A DNA stretch of 64,000 bases, from the NCBI GenBank assembly GCA_018894105.1, contig CM032119.1, forward strand, positions 14,277,246 to 14,341,245. The letters are read 5' to 3'. The position numbers and the translations under genes are program-made. Below the pieces are notes generated by a model that was not told the DNA's origin, did no database searches, and was given only the letters and a program-made list of their open reading frames with translations. Of the stretch, positions 37,955-49,620 are shown in pieces; positions within the stretch are counted from its first letter, which is position 1, and each line of letters starts with the position of its first letter. The stretch comes from Jacaranda mimosifolia (lineage: Eukaryota > Streptophyta > Magnoliopsida > Lamiales > Bignoniaceae).

Positions 37955-38030
37955 TACGGTTCGAACCTCAAACCTTACGCATATAAGTGTGAGGATGATG
38001 CTACTAGCCAATTAACAGCTCGACCAAATC
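37955..38030 (-). other. tRNA-like relic (A-box and B-box), possible SINE
   Basis: Read on the minus strand, GGTCGAGCTGTTAATTGG resembles a pol III A-box region, and GGTTTGAGGTTCGAACC contains the B-box GGTTCGAACC (37958-37967), at about tRNA spacing. The stems do not pair well enough for a functional tRNA, and I cannot define a SINE tail. A tRNA-derived SINE remnant is the best explanation. Confidence 0.4.
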
Positions 38031-38600
38031 CTAACAATTGTCGTCGAACCATGAATTAATAATTGTAATTGCCTCAATCATTGTAAGAATATTACTTTTA
38101 TCGATTTTAATTTGCTCACGTTCTTAATTTCCCATGCCATTTGCATTCCTTCCTAGCAAAAAGTTAATGAGGACCACTTAATTTATACTTTGTTATATTA
38201 ATTAGGTCCTTATTCAAAAATAATCAAGCATTAAGTTTCTCAGGTACACCTTACTGTGTGCCTTGGGAAAAAGAAAAAAGAAGTGTTTTTAGCATAGGCT
38301 TAATGCTTTAATTATGGAGTACAGTACAAGGTGCATTATGATAAAATAAAATATTTCTTAATATACCTAAAAAGATTGAAATTTTTGGACTATTTGAAGA
38401 AAAAGAATTACCCAACTTTAACTAAGATGTACGTTGTACCATCCACATTACACGGTGTTTTATATAAAAAAAATAAAAAATCCTTAGAACTAATTACTTT
38501 GTACAGTTAAAATTTACTTTCTTAAACTACAAAAGCTTAGAAATTAGAATGGAGAGACACAATTAATAGGTTCTTTTAAATATTCAATTTTATTTTTTTA
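38031..38600. other. Intergenic DNA
   Basis: No gene is visible. The sequence is AT-rich with no notable structure. Confidence 0.4.
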
Positions 38601-38607
38601 AGTTTTA

Positions 38608-39520
38608 GGATAAATTACATTTTACCTCCTGGTGAAAAAAAAAAGCAGCATGCCCCCTTGTATTTATAAAAATATAGCAATTCTATCTCCCCCGTCCTGC
38701 AATGGGCTGCATGTGCTCCTACTCAACTTGTTTTCTGTTTTTTACTAGTAAAATGCCAAATTTACCCTCTTTTACGATGTATATAAAGTAAAAACCCCCA
38801 AACAGTTTCCCCCCCCCCCCCTTCTTATTGTCTTCTTCTTCCTTCTTTGTGTTCTTGCCATTTGTTTTCTTCACTTCTATGGAAAATGTCTTCTTGATGA
38901 ACCAATTTTTAAATTATTAAAACTTTTATACTGTGAGATTATATTTACACATTTGTATATTAGTATTAGATACATCAAATATATACAAAAAAATTATATA
39001 ATGTATAAACATATACATATAATAGACATGTTTGAATTACATTATTTGATTTTATTCATGATATTATTAATATACATATTAAATGCACATCTCTTCAAAT
39101 AGGAATCTATTTTTTTAAAAGATCCCGTCTTTCATATTTTGGTGAGTTTCCGAAATCCTCGAGAGAAACTCCTATGAATATTTCAATAGATAATCTGTTA
39201 GAAAGTTTTGTGTCTAACTTTCAATGGATATTTTCAAAAACTTGTGAAATTAAAATTAATTTTAAAACTTTTGAACATATTCCTTGCCACAATTCTACCG
39301 ATAATATTTATTTTTTAAAAAATAAAATTTTAAATTTATTATAATTTACTAAAACTATGCCCTGTTTACAACAATATCCAGTAAATAACAAAAAATAAAT
39401 GTCCAACAACAGCCAAAAGATCAAATAACAATATATATATATATATTTTTATAAATTATCTATTATAATGCATTCAAAGTATTCATATTACGATATCAAA
39501 TAGTTAAAGTAAAACCAAAA
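38608..39520. mobile_element. Mutator-like terminal repeat without a visible partner
   Basis: GGATAAATTACATTTTACCT at 38608 continues with CCTGGTGAAAA..., CCCCCTTGTATTT and ATAGCAATTCTATCTCC. That is the same layout as the terminal repeats of the element at 4098-5620. A C-run ends near 38820. No inverted partner is seen downstream, so this is an end of a truncated or rearranged element. The right limit is arbitrary. Confidence 0.4.
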
Positions 39521-39529
39521 CTAAAAGCC

Positions 39530-42430
39530 ACCATCACCATCCTCATCATCTATGCAATCATCGGCTTCATCATTTTGAGGATGTTTCTTGTATGCAAATT
39601 GAGGCAGGGCAGAAAAGGTGGAAGGTAATCTACCGTGCGTGATGTGTTGCATCTAAGTCACAAGCATGGACAATATTTGCTATTGTTGGTTGCTAAAACA
39701 ATTTATGAGTCGCATCGACTCTATATGCTATCCATTGTAACTCATTCATAACATTTATGGTAGCCCGCACAATACAATCACGATTGGCATGCTCTTGCAC
39801 AGTCAAATCCAACTCTACTACCTTCACCTTATCTCTTCCAACTATTCCTAGAAATGGGCCTCAAATATGGATGAAGACTCCCAAGAGGGCTCATAATAGC
39901 TAGTGGACAATTGTTGGTATTCCAATCTGTAGACTCGACCGTTCTTGTTGCACCTCCCTATGGATCATGTCTATAGCTTGGCGTTCAACTGTTGAGTGTT
40001 TGCAGTCCTGTAGTCTTCACTTGGGTCTACTAGAACCCTCCTACAAAATAAAAATATAACAAATTTTATAAGTTATATGAACTTGTATAGTTAAAGTTAG
40101 AGCTCTCTTCGCCCTCTCATCTACTTAGGTCACATCTGTCTCTGCAACTCCTGAGCTTACATAATTAATTAAAACAAGCTTTATGTATATATATATATAT
40201 ATATATATTATAAAATAATAATTTAAAAATAATTTTTGGTAGAGTTTCTACTTAAATTGGTCTATACTAAACAAATATCAAAATATACCAGGAAACCAAT
40301 CAATACGAAATATACTAATACACAACAATAACCAAATACAATAATCAAATATAGAAAATCAACACCAAATGGGAAGGGCTCCATCCATTCCTCATAACCT
40401 ATGTCCTCTACATTTTCTAACTATTTAATACATACTCTTATGAAACTATCTAGTTATATATAAACATTTATACGAGATATTTAAAGTTTAGAATGCTTAC
40501 CAGCATATTGGCATCTGTCCCCAAAAGATATGCAACCTCCTATGTACAGTGATCCTCTTGTCTCCAAAATCTGGTTTTTCTTAGCCTGGTTGGACTTTTT
40601 CTGAAAAATCTTAGTATGCCCAATAATGGCAAAGAGCATCCAAAATGTCTTGAACGATGCAATCTAGCCTCTTGCTCGTCTTCTGGACATTGCCGTACAT
40701 GTCATTCAATCGATGACGAAGGCCTTTTGTATATTATCCTCGTACTAGGGCCCCAATAGACATATCTCTATGAAAACAAATAAAACAAATTAAGAAGTTA
40801 GTAAAACATGATACATGCATGATATATATACTCTTATATATAATAATAAATCGATATCTTTCACTCTTGAAACATCATCTGATGAAGATTCTAGGACTAT
40901 CTATCAGGATCTTAGATCTTATAAGACTTATGTACCTTATTATTTATGACTTAAGTTAAGAACTTAATACCATCAAGGGACGGTATATACTTGAATGAAG
41001 TTCATAATAGTGATACAAAAATCAATATATATATATATATAATGAATTAAAATTTTAATTTTAATTTTAATTTTCAATTACACATTGTATTCATTAGGAT
41101 GTAAGTATACCTTGCTAGAACTCAAGATAGGGGTATTGATCCTTCCTCTCCCAAAGTTTGGCTAGCAGATGCACTATCTACAAGTGTAAGACAGATGAAA
41201 GGGTGCAACAAAGGATGCCCTTGATCCCAATAGTGATGAAGATGGTGAGGCCAAATGTGAAGGTGGTGAGGAATATGAGACTAATGTGAAGGGGAATAGT
41301 GCTATAGGGGATGAATGATGGATAACCTCTAGTAATGAAACATGCCAATGGTGATAACTATAAAGAGGATGAGGACGAATGCGAAGGTAGGGAAGGAAGG
41401 CGTGGGTTCGGCATTGTAATAAGCTCTCCTGTTTATGGGTAAGTCAGACGGTAGGACAAGTCATAAGTCTAAAAGTGATCATCGACTGATTGAGTTCAAG
41501 AGGTGGCTCTACCCCGACCTATGCCTCTACCTTGTTTGGTATGATATGGTCAACTATTTGACAAATTAGCCATCTTTAAAAATTGAAATCTAGAAATAAA
41601 TATATTAATAATAATATGATGATAAACTATAATTTGTAATTAAAACAATCAATATAAACAAAATAGATTTTACTATGGACCACATTATATGAAATTAAAA
41701 AATAAACATCATGCTAATAAAGTAATTCAATCTTCGTAAGAGTTGGTAGATTCTATTAGGCCCTATACAAATTCGTCAGGAGTTGCTATATCAACATGTG
41801 ATACCATATCATTCTGATATTGCACTTCAAATGAATCTTCAATTTTCACTTTACCTCTTGCCTTTATTTTTATAATAGGCCACCAATTGATCTTATCCCT
41901 AGTTTTCTTTAGGTATCGAACATAGCAAACCTGTATGACTTATTGGGAAATGATGAATAAGTCGTATTTCCAATACCTACCCATTTGTCTAACTTCAACA
42001 GTTTTGTATTTTTGATACATTATATGAATTCATCTCATAGAGTAGGATTAAACCATTGCTAATGAAATCAAACCATGTACTTCATAGGATCTATAGAGTA
42101 TTTTAGCCTATAATCTCTTTCAATATTTCGTAATAGTCTTATTCACCATCAATCCCATCAATTCATTTAACTTAAACCCCACTATGCATTATTTTTTTTC
42201 CCTCACTCCAGGAATTGGAATGGAATTTATTTCCACTCACAAAATATTTTGGCCATGTCCTAACCATTTTATGAGAATCCCAAGCTAAGTTATGTAAGAA
42301 TTAGTTTGTATTTTCATTTCTTGGATCATGATAAGTTACATAATATTTTTCAATATACTACAATATGCATAAATTAATTTCATCTACTTACGTAAAACTT
42401 AAACCAATTTGTTAATTCATTTTCAATCCT
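39530..42430 (-). mobile_element. Decayed CACTA fragment
   Basis: Several minus-strand fragments look like CACTA genes, in the same order as in CACTA-1. They are a DUF4216-type end (41749-41931), a TKQGRGIGRGRATS stretch near 41520 that resembles starts of Transposase_24 proteins, and a frame-shifted piece near 40530-40700 resembling the KK(N)R..TGG part of Transposase_24. No terminal repeats are seen. The fragment appears older than CACTA-1. The limits are approximate. Confidence 0.45.
41749..41931 (-). pseudogene. DUF4216-type C-terminus of a TNP2-like transposase
   Basis: The minus-strand frame reads QVCYVRYLKKTRD, NWWPIIKIKARGKVKIED, FEVQYQNDMV and VDIATPDEFV before a TAG. The QVxYV..YPxKxRxxxxWWxVIKxKxR layout is that of the end of CACTA DUF4216 proteins. 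The upstream part is broken. It is the best-preserved piece of the fragment at 39530-42430. Confidence 0.58.
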
Positions 42431-43396
42431 AGCTGATGATGATGATGATATCTTTTACTGTGGATTGGGCTCTCTCTCTCTCTCTATCGACTTGGTGGAT
42501 CAACCAACCAGAAAGATGGGCTTAAGAGATAGAAGAAGGATGCGGGTTGAATCCTGTAATCAGGGAACAAATGTCAGGCTAGCTGAGAGGGTCCCCAACT
42601 ATAACCCTTCAATGCTTAAGTTAGTAGATATTCGATCATAAAGTGATCTGATAGAGTAACAGCTTAGTGAGTGCGTAAAAACATACCTTTGTCTTTGAAA
42701 GGATAGCATTTATTGTGGTTGCCATCTAGAAGGGAAAGGTTGAAAGAACAATATTCTCCCTACCCTTTAATAATGTTTTTCTCTTTCTGTCTTAGGGACA
42801 TTGACTTACATGCTTTTAGTTGGCTGGAAATAAAGGGATGATACTATCGTCATTAATGTGGAGGTGATTGGTTGGCGAAGTTATTAATGCAGACAAGCTA
42901 GTGGTTCATCCACATTAAATGTGGATGTGCTCATAGCAGGCGTTGTAATTAATGAGGCTAAGACTGGGAACGGTGCTACTCTGTGTTCTACTTGACTGCA
43001 CCTAGTCAGGAGGGTTCATCGTGCTAAGGGCCAAAGCTCTCGTCAGCTATTAAGCGAGGTCGATAGTCTCTCATTGGTAGTTGATATTGGGTGAGTACAC
43101 TTGGGTCGTGTATTGATTTTATGCTTGAAATGATGCTGATGAATATTGGGCCGATCATGCTAGGCTCATCGACGGTACCCATACCATGAGTTCCCCCCCA
43201 CTCCTTAGTCCGATCGACCTTATGGAAGGTGGGAGTGAGGAGTAGCTAATTCCTACTTGAGAATTTGAATATAGATTGGGGTTTTTAATGGTGGGAATTA
43301 CTGAGTGGTTACCTCAGGTAGTTACATATATGACCAATAGTTACCTAATCAATAGCCAATAGTCGGCCACTTTAACCAGTTGGCATGCCCTATAAA

Positions 43397-43992
43397 TAGG
43401 GGTGTAAACGAGTCGAGCTCGAGCTCGTCGAGCCTGCTCTTAAGGGCTCGAGCTCGAGCTCAAGCTCAAAAATACTGAGCTCGAGCTCGAGCCGGCTCAT
43501 CAGAAAATTTTAAATTAAATAAAAATATTAAATTATTAATATATCATAATTATTTAATAATAATTAATAAAATAATTAAAATTATTATTATAAATTAAAT
43601 ATATATGAAATTATAATAATTACTATAATGATTTAAATTATAATATATTATAATTATTGATAAATTATTAAATTATTAATATATTATAATTATTTAATTA
43701 TATATATAAATATTTAAAATTAGAAAAAAAAGTAAATTATTAATACATATTAATTAATATATAATAAATATTTAAAATTAGAAAAAGAAAGTAAATTATT
43801 ATATATATTAATTATTTAATTAATATATAAAAAATATTTAAAAATAGGAAAAAGCTCATGAGCCGGCTCATGAGCTTTTGAACAACTAGAGATGAGCTCG
43901 AGCTCGAGCTCGAAAAACTCGAGCTTGAGTCGAGCTATAATCGAGCCCGCTCATGAGGCTCATGAGCCGGCTCGACTCATCTTACACCCCTA
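43397..43992. mobile_element. hAT-type MITE, TAGGGGTGTAA ends, 8-bp duplication
   Basis: The element is 596 bp long. It starts TAGGGGTGTAAACGAGTCGA and ends TCGACTCATCTTACACCCCTA or near it. It is flanked by perfect CCTATAAA duplications (43389-43396 and 43993-44000). The subterminal parts are packed with GAGCTCGAGCTCG palindromes, and the core is nearly pure AT. A second copy, inverted, is at 56365-56923. No coding sequence; hAT by duplication length and termini. Confidence 0.9.
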
Positions 43993-44004
43993 CCTATAAA
44001 TAGT
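43993..44004 (+). promoter_or_regulatory. TATA box, duplicated by the MITE insertion
   Basis: CCTATAAATAG lies about 30-40 bp upstream of the probable transcription start and 200 bp upstream of the ATG at 44204. The MITE's 8-bp target duplication is the TATA box itself, so a copy, CCTATAAATAGG, also stands at the MITE's left edge. Function is inferred from sequence and position. Confidence 0.5.
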
Positions 44005-44203
44005 CCTTGACTACTTATTACCACTTTTACTGCATCAGTGAGGGGTCGAGCTTAAGAAATTTTTAGTCAAGTACTACCACCATCGAAAGCTTCCTTTAAT
44101 ATTTTCCAGTCGTTCCCTACTCTTATTGACCTTCTTGTAAGTCCTTTATAACTTTTTTGGCTTGTTTTTGCCAAGTTTTTATATTAATACCTTCATCCAT
44201 AGT

Positions 44204-44955
44204 ATGGATAAAGTTTATGAAGGAGATAGAGATGAGTTAACCAATTTCGAAGTGACTCAGTCATCAGAGGGTTTGCCTAATGAGAGCAGTAGTTCATCAT
44301 CAGACTCCTCTAGTGGTAGGTCGAGTTTTTCTAGTTCTTCTGGGAGGGGGAGTGGGAGGGAGCAAGAGGTAGAATTTAATGAGAGAGTGGGACTGTCTGG
44401 TCCTGCGGTCAAAGAGGTTGTGCCATTGACTCTAGAGGCCGATAAGGTAAGGCCATCTGAGAGGTATTTCAACCTTCATTGTTAAGGGAACGGTTAATCA
44501 CAACAGCGTATTATAGCAAAATAATATTAGAGATAACCTCAGATGACTTAAGATTGATTAGGTAGAGATATTATATTCCCTAATAAGTTCGAGTTAATCA
44601 GACCTAAGGCAAGGGATCTCAGAAGGGTGTATCATTGTTTTGGACGATGCCCTGAAATGTGGTCCTAGGTTCCTGATTGTCCAACCCATAGTCGACCTAC
44701 TGACAGGTCTTCATGTTTGTATTGCTCAACTACTACCAAATTATTTCTCCTTTCTATATAGTTTCGTAGTTTTGATAATAATCCATCATCAGCCCCTTTC
44801 TTTCGTAAAATTTAGCAACTTGTTTCAACTACCCATGTCCAACAAGTCGAAAAGTACTGAAGAGTGGGGCTTTTATTATTTAACTGCCCGCCCTCGCTAA
44901 AAAATCATTGTGACTCCATTTTCTTTGTATGGTCAAGCTTGGAAGAGGAGATACT
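44204..44955 (+). pseudogene. Gypsy-type transposon ORF, 5' part (interrupted by CACTA-2)
   Basis: From ATG 44204 the frame encodes MDKVYEGDRDELTNFE and a Ser-rich stretch. After stops and frame changes it continues with GLHVCIAQLLPNYFSFLYSF and EEWGFYYLTARPR, the conserved part of the plant 'putative gypsy type transposon' domain (PF04195). It breaks off at the CACTA-2 insertion (ACT duplication 44953-44955) and resumes at 57516. In Tat/Retand-type retrotransposons such ORFs occur as extra reading frames, often antisense to pol, which fits the opposite-strand integrase at 59806-60297. The protein's function is unknown. Stops make this copy a relic. Confidence 0.62.
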
Positions 44956-45539
44956 CACTACTACAACAAATTACACTTTTAATAATGAATAATTTGGCTA
45001 CCATAAGGCTGAAATTCATTACCTAAAATATTGGTAACGAATTTTTCGTTAAATTTAGTGTCCTAAAGCCTATTACAAAAAGTATAGTAACAAAATTATG
45101 GTTCGTTACGAATGATGGACTTATGGAGACGAAATATATCGCTACCAAAAATATGATATTAGTAACATAAAAGTGTATTAGTTACAATAAATTTTTATAG
45201 TGTAACGAAATATTTAGTTACTAAAACATTGGCAAGTTTGCTACATTTTATTTTTTTGTTACCAACACATAATATTATTTTTTAATCTTACTGGGCCGTT
45301 GGTAGCTGGGCATGCAAATGTTAGGCTGACGAGACGAGCTGGACCGACTAGGGCTCAGTATGGACACGCTGGGCTTTGCTCTCTGGACTTCAACGTGTTG
45401 GGCTTAAGGCGAGCACCAGACCATTGGACTAGGGCCTCAAATTTTGGGCCGCTTCAGCAAAGCTTTAACATACTGGGCCATCCACTACACTGGACTAAAG
45501 CTAGATGGACACGGTCCTTAGGTTGGGCTGGGAACTGCT

Positions 45540-45950
45540 AGGCCCACTCATTGGGCCTCGGACTCGGGCTCTTCTCTTCATGGCGCTTGGCTGAGGGCTT
45601 GGGCCTGCTGGAACGGGCCCAACATCTTGGGGCTTCCCACTTCGAGCGCTAGGTTGAGAGAGCCTAAGCTTGCTGGAATGGACCCAACATCTTGGGCCTC
45701 GAACTATGGGCCAACATCTTGGGCCTAGGCGCGATGGATTGCTCATTGAGCCTCGAGAATCAGGCTCCCCGCTTCGGGCATTTGGCTAAGCGCCTGGGCC
45801 TGCTGGAATGGGCCCAACATCTTGGGGCCTCGCGCGATGGACTGTTCATTAGGCCTCGTACTTGGGCTTCCTGCTTTGGGTGCTGGGCTGAACACTTGGG
45901 CCTGCTGGAATGGGCCCTGCATCTTGGGCCTGGGAGTGATGGACTATTTT
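45540..45950. repeat. GC-rich degenerate tandem repeat in CACTA-2
   Basis: The phrase GGGCCTGCTGGAATGGGCCC or a close variant, followed by CATCTTGGGCCT and a GATGGAnTGnTCATTnGGCCT-type stretch, recurs about four to five times, at roughly 60 to 125-bp spacing. The block is GC-rich inside an AT-rich element, and frames stay open because of composition. I see no family resemblance. Confidence 0.6.
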
Positions 45951-45983
45951 TTGCTGGAAAAAAATCTGCAGGTTCGCTTGAAA

Positions 45984-46045
45984 TGGGACTCGAACCTTCG
46001 CAAAGAAAGCTTCTAACCGTCTTGCCTGCAAGTGATATGAGTTAA
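45984..46045 (-). other. tRNA-like B-box relic
   Basis: On the minus strand GGTTCGAGTCCC (45985-45996) matches a tRNA B-box, and GCAGGCAAGACGGTTAGAAG lies at A-box distance. No cloverleaf can be drawn, so it is a worn tRNA-derived or SINE-like piece at best. Confidence 0.3.
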
Positions 46046-47036
46046 AGTCAAGATACGCATTTATACTACTTATTCTCTTTGCCTACATTATTTTGTTCAA
46101 AATAATTAAAGGTTTTATTTATTTAAAATTATTAAAATTATATTGTTAGGATAAAATTTTTGATTTTATTTTGATAAATAAATATTTATTTATTTATTTA
46201 TATATACACACATAAGGTCCATATGGTTCAAACTCTAGATCTCACACATTTTGACTTATTTATTTTTGATTAATTAATAAATTTAATGATATTAGTTTAA
46301 ATTAAGGCTTGTTTGTTTATGAATTGGAGCATTTTGTCAAAATATTTTAGCAAAATGGTTTTTCAAAAATGGGTTGGAGAATATTATGGTTGTTTGTTTG
46401 TATTTTGGGTGGTAAGTGGAAAATGAATTGGTAGAAAATTATTTATTTATTTATGTTTTAGGATGGAACAAGATATTATATTAATAACTTTTTTATTGGG
46501 TCGTTAGGGTGAAATTGATATTTTAAAATTACTATTGTTAGTATGATATTTTTAGATCTTATTATTATTTTTAAATTATTTATTTTAATTAATAAATATT
46601 TTTTTATATTTAATAAATATATTCAACTTAATCTAATTAAATTATTTTAAATATGATTATTTTTTAATATTTTGAGATGTATTTTAAAAATAAAATCATA
46701 TTTAATTAAGAGATGGATTTTATTTTTATTTTTCTTTTATAATTAATAAATATGTTTAATTAAATTTGATTAAATTACTTTAGATATGTTGATGATTTTA
46801 AATTTTTACTGTTTTAATTCAACTTCACTTAAAAGATTATTTAATATTTAAAAAAATTATTAATAAAATTATTTAAATTTATTCTGAGTAATTTAAATAA
46901 TATTAAAATTAAATCCCCATGTTAAAGTTTCAAATAAGTTCAGGGGTGTTTCTGTCTGAAAAATAATCAAAACAACTTTTGAAGGATATTTTTGAATTTT
47001 AATATAAATTTTCAACCGACGTCTACAAATTTGTTA
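46046..47036. other. AT-rich interior of CACTA-2
   Basis: No gene. About 46305-46480 carries GGCTTGTTTGTTTATGAATT and TTGTTTGTATTTTGGGTGG, resembling the MITE-like family elsewhere in the window. Confidence 0.35.
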
Positions 47037-49620
47037 AGAATGCTACCAGTTCTTCAAAAATTTAATTAAATATATGAGAATAAAAAATAATTTTATTAGA
47101 CTTATTACTATATTATTAAGTTTATATTACAATGTCACGAGTATTTCAAAATTTCCAACTATATTAAAATTATACAAGTTGATCAATTTCAAAACAATTT
47201 GCGTTAAATAAGTTTAGAAAATTTTCAATAAATGCATGTTCAAATTGTCCATATCAATATATTATTAGTACATAATATTTTATTTTTTAAAATGAAACTA
47301 ACTACACATAAAGACTAAGGGTCTGTTCTTTTGTGTTTTGAGCATTTTCTGAAAAATATTTTGGGAGAATGGTTTTTGGGAGAAAATATGGAGAATGTGT
47401 CAAGCATTCTTTTGTGTTTTGGAAAAACATGAAAAATGAATTGAGAACGAGTTGTTTGTTCTTTTGTGTTTTGGATGACACAAATTTTACTGTAGATGTC
47501 AAATTAATTAATTTTTTGTTGGGTTTATAGAATAAAAATGATTTTTTTATTGTGTGGGTGTATATTTATATATATGTGGGCAATGATTGATATATGGTTG
47601 TAATAAAATGACGTGTAATTAATTTAATTGGTGATTTATTTTAAAATTTATATTTTTATAAATTTAACATTAGTAAATGATGTATTATTTGGAAAATAAT
47701 ATTTAATAATAAATATTAATTATTTACGAAATCATAATTATATCTTAAATATAAAGAATCGACTTACATCATAATTGTTAATACCGACTTATATAAAAAA
47801 AACTAATTATTGTATTTGTACATTAATTATAAACTAATTAATTACTTTTATTAAATAAACTATAATTATTTAACTATTTATTATTTATGATTTATGTGTA
47901 AATAAATTTAGTTATTGATTTAAATAAAATAATTTATTTAATAACTTATATATATATAATACTTAATAACAATTCATCAAATCAAATAAATAAATAATTT
48001 TATATTATATGAAATTAAGTCATCTTAAATTATTTATTAAATAAATAAATATAATATTCAATTATACCTGAAATAAGAAATATAATTAATATATAAATAA
48101 CAAGTTAATTAAATAATTAAATTAATTAATTTAATATGTTATTTAATTACTGTAACTCATTGTTTGATTATACGTTATTTAGTAAGAATCAAATAATTTT
48201 TACTTAAATTTAATTAATTTTCTCAAAAATTACTTTAATTATATTAATGTTAATTTATTAAACATAATAGATTATGAAATAAGTATCATACTATAATTAA
48301 ATTTTTTATTATAATTTTAAATAAATGTGAAGATTAATTTTTTGAAGAAGATTAATTAATTTATTATATCAAATTAAAACATCTTAAGTTTAAATATTAA
48401 ATATAACTAAAATATTATTTAATTAATAAGTAATTTAATTAATTTCATACGTTATTTAGTAAACAAATTGTTTAGTAATATTATAAATAATATTTAATTA
48501 AATTTAATTAATTTTTTGATAATTAATTTAATTAAATTTGTAAACATGAGTTTAGACTTTTATAACTAGTAAAAATTTTATATTTTTATATAATGTGTGT
48601 GTATATATATTTATGAATGAGTGAAGTAAGAGAGAGATAAATAAATGATTGATGTGAAAGGTAGAGTGAGAAAATGAAGGAGTAGGTATGGTTTGTAGGG
48701 TGTAAGATATTTTGAGATTGTTTTAGGAAGGATTTTTTGGGTAAAAAAATTTTGTATTTTGAGAGAATGATTGGAGAATATGTACATTTTTTGTATTTAT
48801 TCTGAGAGTTGGAATATATTCTGGAAAAATGCTAAAGAACAGAGTCTAAAGTTTTTAGAATTTATAAACAATTTTTCTAAAATCTTTTTGTTTAAAGACA
48901 ATGTCCTAATAAATAATAACAAAGAATAGAATTAAATTTTTAACCTCTATAACAATACGCCATAATTCATCTTATAATATAAGATAAAACAAATAATGTT
49001 TGTATCTACTATTTATACACAAAATGGAGGGACAAGCAAAAATTTGGATGTAATAAAAAAATAATAGGGGAATTCATTTTTGGAGGATAAAAAGAATGCT
49101 AACAGTTCTTCAAAATTTTGATTAAATATATAAGGATAAAAAAATTTATTAAACTTATAACTATATTACTAAGTTTATATTACAATGTCATGAGTATTTC
49201 AAAATAATTTCAAAATTTCCAACTATATTAAAGTTATACAAGTTGATCAATTTCAACACAATTCGCATTAATTAAGTTTAGAAAATTTTCAATAAATGCA
49301 TGTTCAAATTGTCCACATCAATATATTATTAGTACAAAATATTTTATTTTTTAAAATGAAATTAATTACACACAAAGACTAAAGTTTTTAGAATTTATAA
49401 ACAATTTTTTAAAAATCTTTTTGTTCAAAAACAATGTCCTAATAAATAATAACAAAGAATAGAATTAAAATTTTAACCTCCATAATAATACATCATAATT
49501 CATCTTATAATATAAGATAAAACAAATAATGTTTGTATGTACTATTTATACACAAAATGGAGGGAGGAGCAAAATTTTGGAGGTGATAAAAAAATAATAG
49601 GGGAATTCATTTTTGGAGGG
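47037..49620. repeat. Tandem duplication of about 0.5 kb, one copy interrupted
   Basis: Copy A (47037 to about 49086) and copy B (49092 to about 49620) share AAGAATGCTA..CAGTTCTTC at the start and GGGGAATTCATTTTTGGAGG at the end, with nearly continuous similarity between. Copy A is longer only because it holds the insertion at 47319-48846. Copy B shows the uninterrupted target at about 49380. Confidence 0.85.
47319..48846. mobile_element. PIF/Harbinger-like non-autonomous element, TAA duplication
   Basis: The terminal repeats are GGGTCTGTTCTTTTGTG at the left and, read inward, GACTCTGTTCTTTAGC at the right, flanked by TAA on both sides (47316-47318 and 48847-48849). The duplicated copy B (AAAGACTAAAGTTTT near 49375-49388) is the empty site, with a single TAA. 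The 1.5-kb interior is very AT-rich, has no ORF of note, and includes TTGGGAGAATGG and ACTGTAGATGTCAAATTAAT motifs shared with the window's MITE family. Confidence 0.8.

Larger units (their letters stand above)
42431..44160. mobile_element. LTR-like region of a Ty3/gypsy (Tat/Retand-type) element
   Basis: The composition changes at about 42431, with (GAT)n and (CT)n tracts, and the region is less AT-rich than its left neighbour. It leads into the plus-strand ORF at 44204 and carries a TATA box, so it behaves as an LTR or LTR-plus-leader. A hAT MITE (43397-43992) is inserted in it. I cannot find the second LTR in the window, because the rest of the element is cut by Copia, so the ends remain unresolved. 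Confidence 0.42.

Noticed and set aside
45299..46045. Several ORFs with Trp/Gly-rich products
   Set aside because: They are translations of a degenerate GC-rich repeat and change frame between units.
46222..46250. GGTTCAAACTCTAGATCT as another tRNA B-box
   Set aside because: Only a partial B-box match and no A-box at a suitable distance.
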